Part shown: positions 1 through 11,200 of the stretch, piece after piece
Numbering within the stretch: position 1 is the stretch's first letter
Layout of the letters: each line of letters begins with the position of its first letter
NCBI RefSeq assembly: GCF_025399195.1
Contig: NW_026252124.1
Span: 1-64,000, forward strand
Direction of reading: 5' to 3'
Length of the DNA: 64,000 nucleotides
DNA from: Umbelopsis ramanniana AG
Taxonomy: Eukaryota > Mucoromycota > Umbelopsidomycetes > Umbelopsidales > Umbelopsidaceae
Program-made: the position numbers and the translations under genes
The notes under the pieces: generated by a model
What the model saw: only the letters and a program-made list of their open reading frames with translations
Told to the model about the DNA's origin: nothing
The model's database searches: none

Positions 1-1128
1 ATGATGGAAGCGGCTGTCAAGCATCAAACGGGGATTCGACTTTACCGTGTTCATGATGATTTCTGGTTCTGGGACTCTCATCAAGACAAGGTAGTCCAAG
101 CATGGCGGGTGATGAACGAATATGCCAGCTTGACCAACCTCCGATTCAATGTTGCAAAGTCTGGTTCTGCTGTAATCAATAGCCAGGGCATGAGCAACAC
201 GTCTTCTATTGCATCATTTGGACCATCGCCTTTACCTCAAGCTAGAGTATGGTGGGGATCTCTGGTCTTCCGAGCGGACGGGCTTTTCCAAATTGACCAT
301 GCCTTAACAGAGCTTCATATTCAAGAGATGCGACAAAAGCTAAAGACCAGCAAGACGGTTCTCAGCTGGGTCAATGTATATAACAAGTACATCGCTTTCT
401 TCCTGCGAAGCTTTGGATCGTGTGCTAAGGTTCTGGGAACTCAACATTTAGACCAGATTGGTGAATGCATGCAGATGATTCAAAGACGAGTATTCCAGGA
501 GCAACACGGCAATGCTCTTTCTGCATTGAAGAAGCAGTTTGAGGTTTTCCAATCTACGGACATTCTAGACATGTGGGCATACTGGCCACTTCCAGCAGGA
601 GGACTCGGCATGAAGAACTATTTGATGGATATTGGAGCCCTAAGAGAGACATTCATCAAGGTAGAGCACACTGACTTTACAGATCTACCCAAGGAAGACA
701 AGGTGCTGTGGGAAGAGCAAGAGAAGAAAAAAGAGCAAAGTCGCAAGCAATTTCATATAACTATAAAGGACTTGCAAGATCCCTCCAATGTACGTTATAA
801 CCAAAGGCATTTATACTTCCCGTTGACATTTGCGATGTACTGTAAAGGACGAGAAAGGATGCATCGGCATTGGTCCCGTCGATTTCTCGAACTGTTGGAT
901 GTTGTTGAACTTGCACATCCAGTTCAACTGAGTGCCAGTGTAAATAATCAATTGAACAATCTACGGCTGGGTGATGCTAACGATATTACTACCGCTAAAC
1001 GTGTTGTTAGCCATTATGATAATCAGTTAGGCAAGGCTTGTGGAAGTTTGGAATTTTTGGACATGGCACTTATACCCAAGAGTTTAGTTCAGTCCCTGAA
1101 CAAAGCCAAGGTTCAGTGGGATGCATAA
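1..1128 (+). CDS. rvt-like reverse transcriptase, 3' part of upstream tandem copy (partial)
   Basis: This is the C-terminal 375 codons of a cellular reverse-transcriptase-like protein, open to the left window edge, so the true start lies outside. It aligns without any net length change to 3421-4548 of the next gene; both stretches are 1128 nt. RT motif C is visible as HDD followed by FWFWD near residues 25-32, and motif D-like NLRFN follows. The C-terminal domain after the palm is conserved with its neighbour (MWAYWPLPAGGLGMKNYLMD). There is no stop or frameshift in the visible part, so this looks like a second functional copy rather than a relic. Identity to the neighbour is uneven, nearly perfect in some blocks and low around 180-225. 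Known of the family: rvt genes encode RT-related proteins of unknown cellular role and are not ordinary retrotransposons. Confidence 0.8.
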   Translation: MMEAAVKHQTGIRLYRVHDDFWFWDSHQDKVVQAWRVMNEYASLTNLRFNVAKSGSAVINSQGMSNTSSIASFGPSPLPQARVWWGSLVFRADGLFQIDHALTELHIQEMRQKLKTSKTVLSWVNVYNKYIAFFLRSFGSCAKVLGTQHLDQIGECMQMIQRRVFQEQHGNALSALKKQFEVFQSTDILDMWAYWPLPAGGLGMKNYLMDIGALRETFIKVEHTDFTDLPKEDKVLWEEQEKKKEQSRKQFHITIKDLQDPSNVRYNQRHLYFPLTFAMYCKGRERMHRHWSRRFLELLDVVELAHPVQLSASVNNQLNNLRLGDANDITTAKRVVSHYDNQLGKACGSLEFLDMALIPKSLVQSLNKAKVQWDA

Positions 1129-1968
1129 ACGAAAGCAGTGCACTAGATCCAATTCTGTTTATAGATTTTGAAAATTACAATAAAAGATGTGTAAGCTTTA
1201 ATGATGAAGTTTATGAGTATAATGACCGCATAAAAAGTTTTAAAGGAAAGAGAGATAACCCATGTAATCATGCAATGATCTATTTTCAAAACGCCATTAG
1301 ATGAGTGTGGAGAGTTGGAGCTTAAAAAAACAAAATAAGCAACAAGCAAAGGACTTGAGCTGTACCATAAGAACGAAGCTAGAGAGGATCAAGTGCTAGG
1401 AGCTGGAAGGCGAGTGTCATGATATTTGAGTCAAAACATGAGAATGAAACGTACTAGCCAAAGCGTAATATCAAACGCAAGGTCCGTGACATATTGATGG
1501 GCTCAAAACTAAGTTACATTTGTCACATGCTGGCTGTAGAGGTCGTAGTTGTTTGGCAAGAGCTTTTTGTTGCAAAGTAACTATGTGGCAAAGTGTTTTA
1601 ACGATGCTGTGGACGCTTGAGCCAAAGCTGACGATAGTGTGACAACTCCACGATTCTGTCCAATGGTGGTGGCAAAGTATTTGATGCCGCAGTACTTTAG
1701 TATCGTAAACCCATCATCCTGCATAAGCGATCGACTTTTGTCCACTTTATCTGCTACATTTTTGTAAATGAAAGCAGAAGATTGCCCATAGCTTACGTTT
1801 TCAGACCTATACTCGTTACTGTCGTCAGCATGGTTGATGATTGAAAAGGTATGGTAGATGTCACATCTACTATCGCTTGTATAACCTTTTTTCTATTTTT
1901 TTTTTTAGCACACTATAAAAGCAGTAAATTTTGAGGGCGGTTGTTAATGATAAAATACTCTTTTAACC
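1129..1968. other. intergenic spacer between tandem RT copies
   Basis: About 840 bp without a supportable gene; the small ORFs here have no recognisable protein and no splice context. It carries the 3' flank of the first RT copy and the promoter of the second, including a T-rich run and a TATA-like box just before the second gene. I see no terminal repeat, RNase H or endonuclease remnant that would mark a transposon boundary. Confidence 0.6.
1914..1920 (+). promoter_or_regulatory. TATA-like box upstream of the RT gene
   Basis: TATAAAA about 49 nt before the ATG at 1969 and just after a poly-T tract. Its spacing fits a core promoter, which supports transcription of the second RT copy from its own promoter rather than by read-through from the first. 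Confidence 0.45.
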
Positions 1969-4548
1969 ATGATGCATAACGAAGCCAAAAGTGCAAGCAA
2001 GTCCTCTCTCAACCAGGTCCTCTATGAGGTGACTAGCGAGAAAATCATGGAGCTTCAAAGACAAAAGGATGTCTTGAGCCGCCATTACAGTGATGTACTG
2101 AAAACTGCAGATGCTAGTGACGACTTGATTCAAGAGATTGAAATACTGTATCAAGGTATCAAGGAGGCTCCAGTTCAACACAAACAAAATTTGAATATGG
2201 AGAGTGCTCGACTCTTCATTGGGAGCGTAGCTAAGGATCCATCTACTAGTGAACAACTCTTACGCCATTGGATTGCCAGTTTTCGAAAAGAGATACAATA
2301 CTCGACCTGCAAATGTACATACACATACATGTATGGAAAGCGTTTACGCGATGAATTATCTGAAGCTGAAACCTCTGCTCTAGATGATGAGTTTCATGCA
2401 GTGTCAAAAAAAAGGAAGGAGCAGATAACAGAGCGTGAAAAGACAATCAAGGAACTTGAAAAGCGTGTGTTTGAAGCTGGACAAATCAATTCGGACGCTT
2501 TCAAGGCTTTTCTGGACAAGACTTTGGACATGGGAGAAGTGAAGATCAAGAAAGTGCTGGATACTGCAAGAATGAACACTGGGTTGTTCTGTAAGAAGCT
2601 GCTTGAAGACGACATTACTGTGTCTGGGCTGAAAACCTGTGTGGAAGGATTATTGGGATGTGATTTGCTCAACGCCGAGAAGCAAACTACTTTAAGGCAG
2701 TTGATGGAAAGCGAGCCGTATCTTCAAGATCTTGCGACACTTCTATCCAGTCGAATCAAGGCGGTCAAGTACTGGAACTGGCCTGAGAAAGGAGTTCATG
2801 TGGATGTTCGACGATCAATAGCAGGAAGATATCGAGCTTTTCTTGATGAAGACATTATTACGGCACTTTTCCTTCAGTATATCGGAGCACAATTTGCAAT
2901 TCACATGAAAGGTGAATTGAGAAAAATGTTTATCATGATATATGAACCTTTTGCGAACCACACCCGAAAGCTGCCACGTCGAACTATGAGTATTGAGGAA
3001 TTGCGATGTAATATCCACTTGGAAAGTTTCCTCTCTGTACTTCCTAGCGGGATGCAAAACCAAGCCCAGTTCTCGTATGAGGATAATGGAAATTCTAAAA
3101 ATACCACTGCGAATACCAAGAATTCACTCATTCATCTCCTTGCTACAGAAGCTCAACTTCACAAGGTGATCAAGCCTGACCAGCCATTTACCGTAGTCCG
3201 CACTGACATGGAATGGTTCGGACCGTCTATTGAGCATGAGTCGATCAAGATTGTACTTCAGTTCCTTGGAGTGACTGATGTATGGGTTGATTTTATGATG
3301 CGGTTCTTGAACGTACCAATGACGTTCCAAAAGGATGTGAGTGAGGATGTCCGCATCCGGCGAAGAGGAGTACCAATCTCACACCAGCTGTCTGCTCTAT
3401 TTGGTGAATGTATCCTATTCATGATGGAAGCGGCTGTCAAGCATCAAACGGGGATTCGACTTTACCGTGTTCATGATGATTTCTGGTTCTGGGACTCTCA
3501 TCAAGACAAGGTAGTTCAAGCATGGCGGGTGATGAACGAGTATGCCAGCTTGACCAACCTCCGATTTAATGCTGAAAAATCTGGCTCTGCTGTGATCAAT
3601 GGTCAGGATAATAGCATATTGTTGTCAACTGCGTCGTTTGGACCATTGCCTTTACCTCAAGCTCGAGTATGGTGGGGATTTCTTGTCTTTCGGGAAGATG
3701 GACTTTTTCAAATTGATCATGCTCTGATTGAGCCTCATATTGAAGAGATGCGACAGAAGTTACAAAGCAGTAAGACGGTACTCAGCTGGGTTAACGTATA
3801 TAACAAGTACATATCTTTCTTCATGCAAGGCTTTGGATCGTGTGCCAAGGTCCTAGGGACGCAACATTTAGACCAGATTGGTAAATGCATGCAGATGATT
3901 CAAAGACGAGTATTTCATGAGCAAAACGGCAATGCTCTTGCTGCGTTGAAGAAGCAGTTTGAGGTTTTCCAATCTACGGATATGCTAGACATGTGGGCAT
4001 ACTGGCCACTTCCAGCAGGAGGACTCGGCATGAAGAACTATTTGATGGATATTGGAGCCTTAAGAGAGACATTCATCAAGGTAGAGCACACTGACTTTAC
4101 AGATCTACCCAAGGAAGACAAGGTGCTGTGGGAAGAGCAAGAGAAGAAAAAAGAGGAGAACCGCAAGAACTTGCAATTAAGTATCAGGGACTTGCAAGAT
4201 CCCTCTAATGCACGTTATAACCAAAGGTATTTCTTATTACCGCAGACATTTGTGACGTACTGTAGTGGAAGAGAAACGTTACATCGACATTGGAGACTTC
4301 GATTTCTCGTGCTGTTGGATATTGTTGACCTTGCACATCCAGTTGAATTGAATGCCAATGTAAATACTCAACTGAACAATCTACAGTTGGGTGATGTTAA
4401 CGATGTTATTACTGCTAAACGTGTTGTTAGCCATTATAACAATCAGTTAGGCAAGGCTTGTGGAACTTTAGAGTTCTTGGATATGGCCCTTATCCCCAAA
4501 AGTTTAGTGCAAACCCTGAACAAAGCCAAGGTACAGTGGGATGCGTGA
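1969..4548 (+). CDS. rvt-family cellular reverse transcriptase-related protein, 859 aa, intronless
   Basis: Single open frame of 859 residues starting at the first ATG after a TATA-like box. The N-terminal third is charged and helical with coiled-coil potential (about residues 15-60 and 140-170). RT palm motifs follow in order: motif A TDMEWFGPS with Asp about 413, motif B-like RRRGVPISHQL about 464-474, motif C HDDFWFWD with Asp 503-504, motif D-like NLRFN. The three catalytic aspartates are present. The long region between N-terminus and motif A and the conserved C-terminal extension match the rvt family of fungi and other eukaryotes, domesticated RT-like genes without endonuclease or RNase H. 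It is intronless although most neighbours are intron-rich. Telomerase is unlikely: no TERT RNA-binding or TEN motifs are seen. Biochemical role unknown. Confidence 0.82.
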   Translation: MMHNEAKSASKSSLNQVLYEVTSEKIMELQRQKDVLSRHYSDVLKTADASDDLIQEIEILYQGIKEAPVQHKQNLNMESARLFIGSVAKDPSTSEQLLRHWIASFRKEIQYSTCKCTYTYMYGKRLRDELSEAETSALDDEFHAVSKKRKEQITEREKTIKELEKRVFEAGQINSDAFKAFLDKTLDMGEVKIKKVLDTARMNTGLFCKKLLEDDITVSGLKTCVEGLLGCDLLNAEKQTTLRQLMESEPYLQDLATLLSSRIKAVKYWNWPEKGVHVDVRRSIAGRYRAFLDEDIITALFLQYIGAQFAIHMKGELRKMFIMIYEPFANHTRKLPRRTMSIEELRCNIHLESFLSVLPSGMQNQAQFSYEDNGNSKNTTANTKNSLIHLLATEAQLHKVIKPDQPFTVVRTDMEWFGPSIEHESIKIVLQFLGVTDVWVDFMMRFLNVPMTFQKDVSEDVRIRRRGVPISHQLSALFGECILFMMEAAVKHQTGIRLYRVHDDFWFWDSHQDKVVQAWRVMNEYASLTNLRFNAEKSGSAVINGQDNSILLSTASFGPLPLPQARVWWGFLVFREDGLFQIDHALIEPHIEEMRQKLQSSKTVLSWVNVYNKYISFFMQGFGSCAKVLGTQHLDQIGKCMQMIQRRVFHEQNGNALAALKKQFEVFQSTDMLDMWAYWPLPAGGLGMKNYLMDIGALRETFIKVEHTDFTDLPKEDKVLWEEQEKKKEENRKNLQLSIRDLQDPSNARYNQRYFLLPQTFVTYCSGRETLHRHWRLRFLVLLDIVDLAHPVELNANVNTQLNNLQLGDVNDVITAKRVVSHYNNQLGKACGTLEFLDMALIPKSLVQTLNKAKVQWDA

Positions 4549-4730
4549 GCGATAGTAGTGCCGCAGCAGGTCAGTGTACTGAATTTTGAAATATTCCTTA
4601 TAAAATTACAAGAAAATGATTGCTTAAACAATTGGTAGGCGTAGACTAGGAAAAGGTAGAAGTTTATGGTGGTCTTGTTTGGCATTAGGGAGGTAACTAA
4701 TTTAGAACTTTGGGGATATGTGACAACGGA

Positions 4731-7700
4731 TCAAGTAAGATGACTGGATTTTGGAAGGGTATGCGGTCCAGAGGTCTGAGAACGATGTGGTTTTACACGT
4801 TTGCTGATTCCAGAGAGAGATTTCAAGCTGGGCAAGCTGGAGGTTGATTGATTTTGGCCAACTTTCAAATTCTCTAAGCCCGGTTCAAACGGAAGACCGG
4901 CTACACTGGCATCCTTGATGGATGCTTTGCGAGCATACTTTGCAATATCGGACTTAGACAATTTTATGCGAAAAGCTGTTTCCAGTAACAAGTCGGGTCC
5001 CAAGTATTTATGTGGGATATGGAGCAAAAATGCCAAGAGTTCTGAATTGCTTGGACAGTTTTGGAGGAGATGATCTATGGAAGTAGGGTTAGCGAAAGTT
5101 GGACCAAGAGAATAAGTGGTGTCGAAAGTGGTTCGAAGGGCATCTATGTCGACACCTTGTTCAATTCATTACCTTTGCAAATTTCCAAGATAGCCAACGT
5201 AATTCTATAAAACACCTTGACACCTGTGGGAAGAAAGGAAGAGGTGGATTAGCTACAGTCCTATGCTAACAGGATATGAACCATCTCATCTGTACCTTCA
5301 AAATAAAAGACATCCCAGAGGCGCAAAACAGAGCTCCAAGGTAATGATAAAGTAAATGCCGTCAAGAACCACGAAGGGATGTACATAATGGGAGTGACGC
5401 CATTGGATTCCTATTGTTATTACAATCATAGATAGGCATTAGCAACGTCTCTTTCAATTCATTCAAAAGTTGAGCCATGTAATTCACTTACCAGATGACG
5501 AGCCAATTTGGGTTGATGCTCTCGAAGCAGTTCTCCAATGACAACGGTATCAATTCGTATCTGTGACAGGGATGGGTCAAAATAGCCCTTCAAATATCGA
5601 TCGACCGTGGCCACTAGCAGCCAAAAAGCATCCTGTAGGTAGGAAAGACGTTATTACAACATGAGAATGGTCTGCAGTTCGCTATCTTGGCAAGACTTAC
5701 CTCCGCAGGCATCTGCATAAGCATGCAGCCAGCTAGGCAGTGCATGCCTTGACAGTATCCAAGATCTGGATTATACTGTGCATACGCTGATAAAACATCC
5801 CTTAAATCGTTTTGTCCTTCTCCATCTCGACGCATAAAATGAACATGATTGGGATAGCACCTAAAAAGGCAGCAAATTAGTGAGCTGCCACGTTTGGGAA
5901 TAAGCATCGTCAGTTACTATATCATACCTTGCAACATCTTGCTCAATGACGTCGTGTACAGAGCTTTTCGCACCTTGGAGTAAGGTCTGTCAACATAACA
6001 AGTCAGTAAATTCATTAGCAGACGTGCTTGACATGTAATGTTGCTTATGCTTGGTGTACCTTATATAAACCCGGTTTTTGGTATTCTCGACTTCGTGAAA
6101 GAAATTGCCATGATTTGGCACGGATCGAAGCTGGTATCCCGGATCGTACCAACTTTTTCAGCTTGTTGTCCTTTTCGACCGTTCCCACATCCATCTTGGA
6201 TACCACTGACAGCCACTTCAATTCCCTCTCACGATATTCCTTCATGGAAGACTTGTTCAATATTGGGTTACTAATAAACGTATGTGTTAATGTTGAAATA
6301 AATGGGGTTAGCACACAGGAGCTCGTCAGCTTACGTGGGTGGAGGTACATCTTGAAGAGTTTCCCATAAGAATCCATATTCGTCGACCAAGCCAGAATGC
6401 TTGTCCAAATGATCAGATACGAATGGTTTGCTTTTTGCAACAGGGGTTGGAGGAAGTTGTTGAACAGGTGCACTGCTCCTAGCTGCCGGCGAAGAAGGCT
6501 TGCTATTCTTTGGCTTAGCAGGAAGGGGTTTGTATTCTCCATCACTGGATCTGTCAGAGTACGAATCATTCATATCCGATGTATCAAAAGAGGGATCATG
6601 TTCGGCAATTTGGGACGGTATGGAGGTAGTAGGAAAGGATGCACGATATGGGTTATCTGGAAACAGGTGTTAATAATCAATATGGCGTAATAAATTATTA
6701 TGTAACATGAAATGGCACATACTCCAAGTAGGTAGTCGAGAGAGTGAATTGGAAGATCGAGTTGGAGTTGGGTTCTGCAAATCGTTCCATGGTATGTGCG
6801 GTCGACCAACGTCATGCGAGGCCACAGAAAATGTAGATGGGAGTGATGAACCTGTCCAACTACTGTCCATGCTTGAGCGGCTGTAGGATGGCCTTTCAAC
6901 GGCGCCATCGGATGGAATACTGTGAATAGATGCAGTCGAGTAGACGGATCGTTTTGCTGGAGGCTGGGGCCCATCAGGGTGATCGGATTGCCAGGTAGCA
7001 TGTGAGTGCCAAGAGTCCGAGAGCCGACGATTTTCGTAAGCAAAGTCCACCATCTCGTCATAAGGGTCGGCATCAAACGAATCCAGTACTCGGGGGTCCA
7101 ATTCAACAAAATGAACGTTGTCTGCGCTGAAATTTCCAACCACACCTTCACAGTATCCCTAAAGAAAAGAGTCGAGTTAGCATGCGTATGTAGAAAGCAT
7201 TAAAGAGCAATAGCGTGGCGCTTGAGGTGAGAAATGACCATTTGCACTCGGTAGCATTAATGAAGGTCTACGCTTGGTGGCAATACCAGCACTTTGTCTT
7301 GAGAGATCAATTGACCTTGAAAGAGAGAATATTTTTGCTTACCAGATATTGATCCTTCTCCACGTACTTTAAAACTATGATACGTTCACCTATTACTGCT
7401 GTTAGACATGGGAGATCGGACTGACATGAAATAAACCAAGGAAAACCGCTAACCAGCGAGAAACATCAAGTCATCCTCATCATCGGCCAAAACGTCTACT
7501 TTTGCAACGCACGATCCGAGGCCGCCTACGCATGGTATTATACGTTAGTGTGGTGCCTGAGTACACTGAAACATTGCTGCATTCTACATACCATTCTCCG
7601 CAAAGCGACGAAGGCCCTGTACTGACAAGTCTTGCAGAAGACCAACATCGGCCACCTCTGAGATGTCTAGATTCTTCAGAGCCTGCCTGATTCGAACGTC

Positions 7701-7745
7701 AACTTGCTCCAGATCAGTGGACGTATGTTTCGTAATGGTTCTCAT
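4731..7745 (-). CDS. SH3-TBC domain Rab GTPase-activating protein (with a possible micro-intron or frameshift)
   Basis: Predicted Rab-GAP of roughly 730 aa. The start ATG at 7745 is preceded immediately by an in-frame TAG. Exons: 7592-7745, 7454-7525, about 7343-7389, 6723-7158, 6335-6656, 6060-6270, 5928-5986, 5701-5860, 5492-5632, 5296-5410, 5173-5223, then to 4731. An N-terminal SH3 domain is split over exons 2-4 (AKVDVLADDEDDLMFLAGE ... VVGNFSADNVHFVE). A Ser/Pro-rich linker with PPTP and PAKP stretches follows, then a TBC domain: LVRSGIPASIRAKSW, the IEQDVAR segment, the glutamine finger YNPDLGYCQGM, and NGVTPIMYIPSWFLTAFT. The TBC arginine finger expected in IxxDxxR is present. Between 5173 and 5143 the frame continues only if a 17- or 29-nt GT...AG stretch is removed, or if there is a frameshift. 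TBC proteins accelerate GTP hydrolysis on Rabs in membrane traffic; the substrate Rab cannot be told. Confidence 0.8.
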
Positions 7746-8277
7746 CTAGCCGTCAACTTGTCAACCTGTCTAAACTCCGCCAAATAAAATACAGGTTGGT
7801 TGAGCTTGTTTTTTGTCTACTGCACCGCCCAAATGCGGTGAACCAACCAACAACCGCCTATTCAGCCATTCTGTAGACCGCATAGAGAGAATGGTTTTCG
7901 CTCATTCGCAGTAGAGGGATCCAGAAGAATTGTCCTCGGGAATACCAGATGATTGAGGAGGGTTAAGTTTGCTACAACTGTTATGATCCGAATTGGCATA
8001 TCATCCAATGTATTTAACTGCTGAATGGCCTTCATTACCGCAAGCACGTCCTTTGATTCTTTTTGAATAGCCTGTAAGATAAGCTAAATTTAGCGTTGCT
8101 GTCATAGCTTTTTACCACTCAAATGTTTCAGGTTGAATTTTTATGACAAAAATGTCTGGTTTCAATTTTGTGACGGAAGCTTTTTTTTTGAGAGCGAGCG
8201 TGGTTCGGGAGGGTGGCACTCTTCAACCTTGAGCAAACCAATTGTGCAGTCTACCCATTCTTAAAGCACTAGGGCAT
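7746..8277. other. divergent promoter region between TBC and BRE1 genes
   Basis: About 530 bp between the start codons of the two divergent genes. It holds pyrimidine-rich and T-rich stretches (a poly-T run near 8182-8189) but no convincing ORF or RNA gene; the small minus-strand ORF at 7862-8047 has no recognisable content. Confidence 0.5.
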
Positions 8278-11200
8278 ATGGCGGCTGCGGAAGACAGAAA
8301 ACGCCGGTACCCTGTAGAATCTTCCGAATCAAATATTCAAGTGACAAGACAGCCACCAAAGAAACGTTTCCTAACCTCTGCACCAACCTCTCCAACCGGC
8401 CACCAGCCTGCCGATATGGACAATGATCAGCAAGGTGCTGATGATCCCAACGATCCTTTCAAGGTATGCTCGGTGCCAGGAGCAACGTGCCGTAAATTAT
8501 TGCAGCGCAGAAAACTAAGCCTTGTGTTCTTTCTCAGAGTCAAATAGTCCATTATCAAAAGGATGCCATTCATCGACAAACCAGCGAGTATCGAGTAAGC
8601 CGCAATTCACAGAGAGGTCAATATTTCTCTAATGCGTGAACTAACTTTGATATTTGCAGCGTTTGGCGGGTCGACTGAAGCGTAAAGCTAGCGCTTTGGA
8701 GACCGACATTTCTGAATGGGAAACCCTTCAAGATGTTTCAAAGCGGTGGTGGTCATTGGTAATGCTCGCTCAGCCTTTATTGTGAGGAGTTCAACACCGA
8801 TAGTAACGAGAAAAACATGTATATTTTCAGACTTGCGACGAATTGAAGACAGCTATGCAACCATTGGATGCCCAAACTTGGGATCCGCCTAGCAGTTGGG
8901 AAAAGTGTATGTACAGTCAGCTAGTTAACTTCCATGTATGTTTAATCTAACTTTTGAATCGACAGCAAAAACAATGGAACAATTATATTGCCACTCATAC
9001 TTATGGCCAGAATCGAGCGAAGAGGCGCCGTCAGATTTACTCTTAATGCTTCGGAACGACGGTGGTCCATTGTATGGTATCATGCGACGCATGGGATATC
9101 ACTTGGATAAATGCAATGCCGCTCGGTCGCATCAATTTGACGAAATGAAAGAAGTTCAAGGTATGCTTACTGGAATGCATTGGATAATTAATGTAGAAAC
9201 AGAGTTCTAATTCCCCATCGTAACTCTCCGAAGGTTCCAGCGTCGTCAATAACTATGGAAAGTCACTAGGTCGATGGCAAGACCAACAGCAAAATTTAAT
9301 TGCCAGACAAAAGACTTATCGTAAAGTTATTTCAGAGGTGTGTGGTGAATGCAATTCATTTTGTTTACCAGAAAAGCTAGGCTCTGACCGATTTGCTCTA
9401 GTTAATGTTGATGAAAGAGCAGACTGGAATGGCGACACGAAGAGCTATCCAACTTCAAAAGGCGATACAATCTATGAAAGCGGAACGTGACCATGTGCTC
9501 ATCAACATGACCAACGAATCCGACAGCAATGCAGCGAAGGAAGAACCAAAGCCCTCAACTACGCCAAATGGTCAACCAGAAAGCGTACACGTTACAGCCA
9601 AGGCGGACACACCGGTCGAACATGTTGCTGGTAGCTCAGCTGGCGCATCTGACCCGTTGACGAGCGTTCGACTACGTGCTGCCTCCATCCTACAAGAGAT
9701 CGACGCCATCAAGGAAAACAATCTCGCCATGAGACAGCAAGCAGATGAATTGCAGTTTGCTTTACTTTGTATTAGCAACGAAGCGGCCTCTGACGCACCC
9801 ATGTGCAGACAGCTTGAACAATCAGTCCGACAAAGACGTGAACGATGTGGAGAGCTTGTCGAAAAATGCGATAGGCTCGAACGAACACTGGCAACATGTA
9901 TACAGGATAGATGTAATTTGCTGGATGCCAATCAGACCAACATGCCAGACGACCTTCGAGCCATAACCGAGCATATGAAGAGTCTGGAACACGAATTGAG
10001 TTCAGCGAGAGGCGAAAGAGACAACTTGCAAATCAACTTGGATGAGAAGAAGGCCAAAATGGAAATCGAGAGAGCTTCCGTTTCAGAAATGCAAGTTCTG
10101 GCAGATGCACGCAAGGTATGATACTTGAAGACTAGGGGTGCAGTAGATACTGATGGTGGCCATTGGTTGGTGGTTTTTCATTATGGCTAGCCGCCTAACG
10201 ATTGGAATACCTGCCGTGTTGTCTTCTTATCTGTAACAACTGAAATGGAACACTAACGCCATTTTTCATTCGCTTAGTCTCGATTCGTTTCGGTCACAAA
10301 CGACAAAACTCGTCTCATGTACAAAAAGATAGCTAGTAGTGGCAATCGAACCATTTTTGAGTTGATAAAGGCAACTCAAGGTACCAATGGATTGATATCT
10401 GAGTGGCTTAACAACAAATTAAGGTAAGCAATGATATTGCTGAACTTACCCATGGAAATTGAGTACTCACCACGGTAACAGAACTTTGGAGGAAGAAGGG
10501 CAGGCTCTACAGAAAAAGCTTGTCAGTTCGCATGAGGAGTCTAGCGTTGCTCAAGAACGAAAGCGACTTGCAACATCTCAATACTACTGGCAAAAGAAGC
10601 AAGAGCGATTACAACAAGAACTCAACGCCATTTACCGTGACTATGGTCATGATGGCACACCTTTCAACATGAGAGATTTGAATTCAGCGATGGATTCGCT
10701 ACGAAAAGCCTCTGAAAGCAAACAGCAAGAGATAAAATCATTAGAACAACATGTTATAGATCTGGAAACGGTATGTAACGGCTGCCTTTGCTTCATTGAA
10801 TTGATTACTTTTTTACTCATTCATGATATTAGGTGGAGTCAGAACTACTCAAAGAGGTTGCCGGACTCGCTGCTGGTTTCAGTGAGCTGGAAGAACAAAA
10901 TAATGCTAAAGTGGATGCACTCATTAAGAAAGAGGATGAAATTGTGACACTTCAATTTGAAGTACGTAAATTTTTTGGCTATGTGTCAGTATTGGACTCG
11001 ATACTAATGATCCGATACAGAAACTAAAGCACAGCCAGGCGTTTACTGCGTTGAATAAGTCCAAAGATGTTTTCAAGCTACTCTCGAACCAGCTCCAGCG
11101 CCAGAATGAAATGCAACTGGAAGTCATTCGACAGTTCAATGAGCACGAAAAGAATATGAATGCCCAACTGGTAAGTGAGCCATTCATATATGTGCCACAT

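Noticed and set aside
1038-1304. Plus-strand ORF overlapping the end of the first RT copy
   Set aside because: It is out of frame with the conserved RT C-terminus and its product is low-complexity, AT-biased sequence.
1-4548. RT genes as parts of a LINE or LTR retrotransposon
   Set aside because: No gag, endonuclease, integrase, RNase H, terminal repeats or poly-A tail is visible, and the protein layout fits the cellular rvt family.
1969-4548. Telomerase reverse transcriptase
   Set aside because: Motifs A to D and the C-terminal region match rvt rather than TERT; no T motif or TEN-like region is seen.
6045-6690. Plus-strand ORFs opposite the TBC gene
   Set aside because: They overlap exons of the SH3-TBC gene on the other strand and have no recognisable content or start context.
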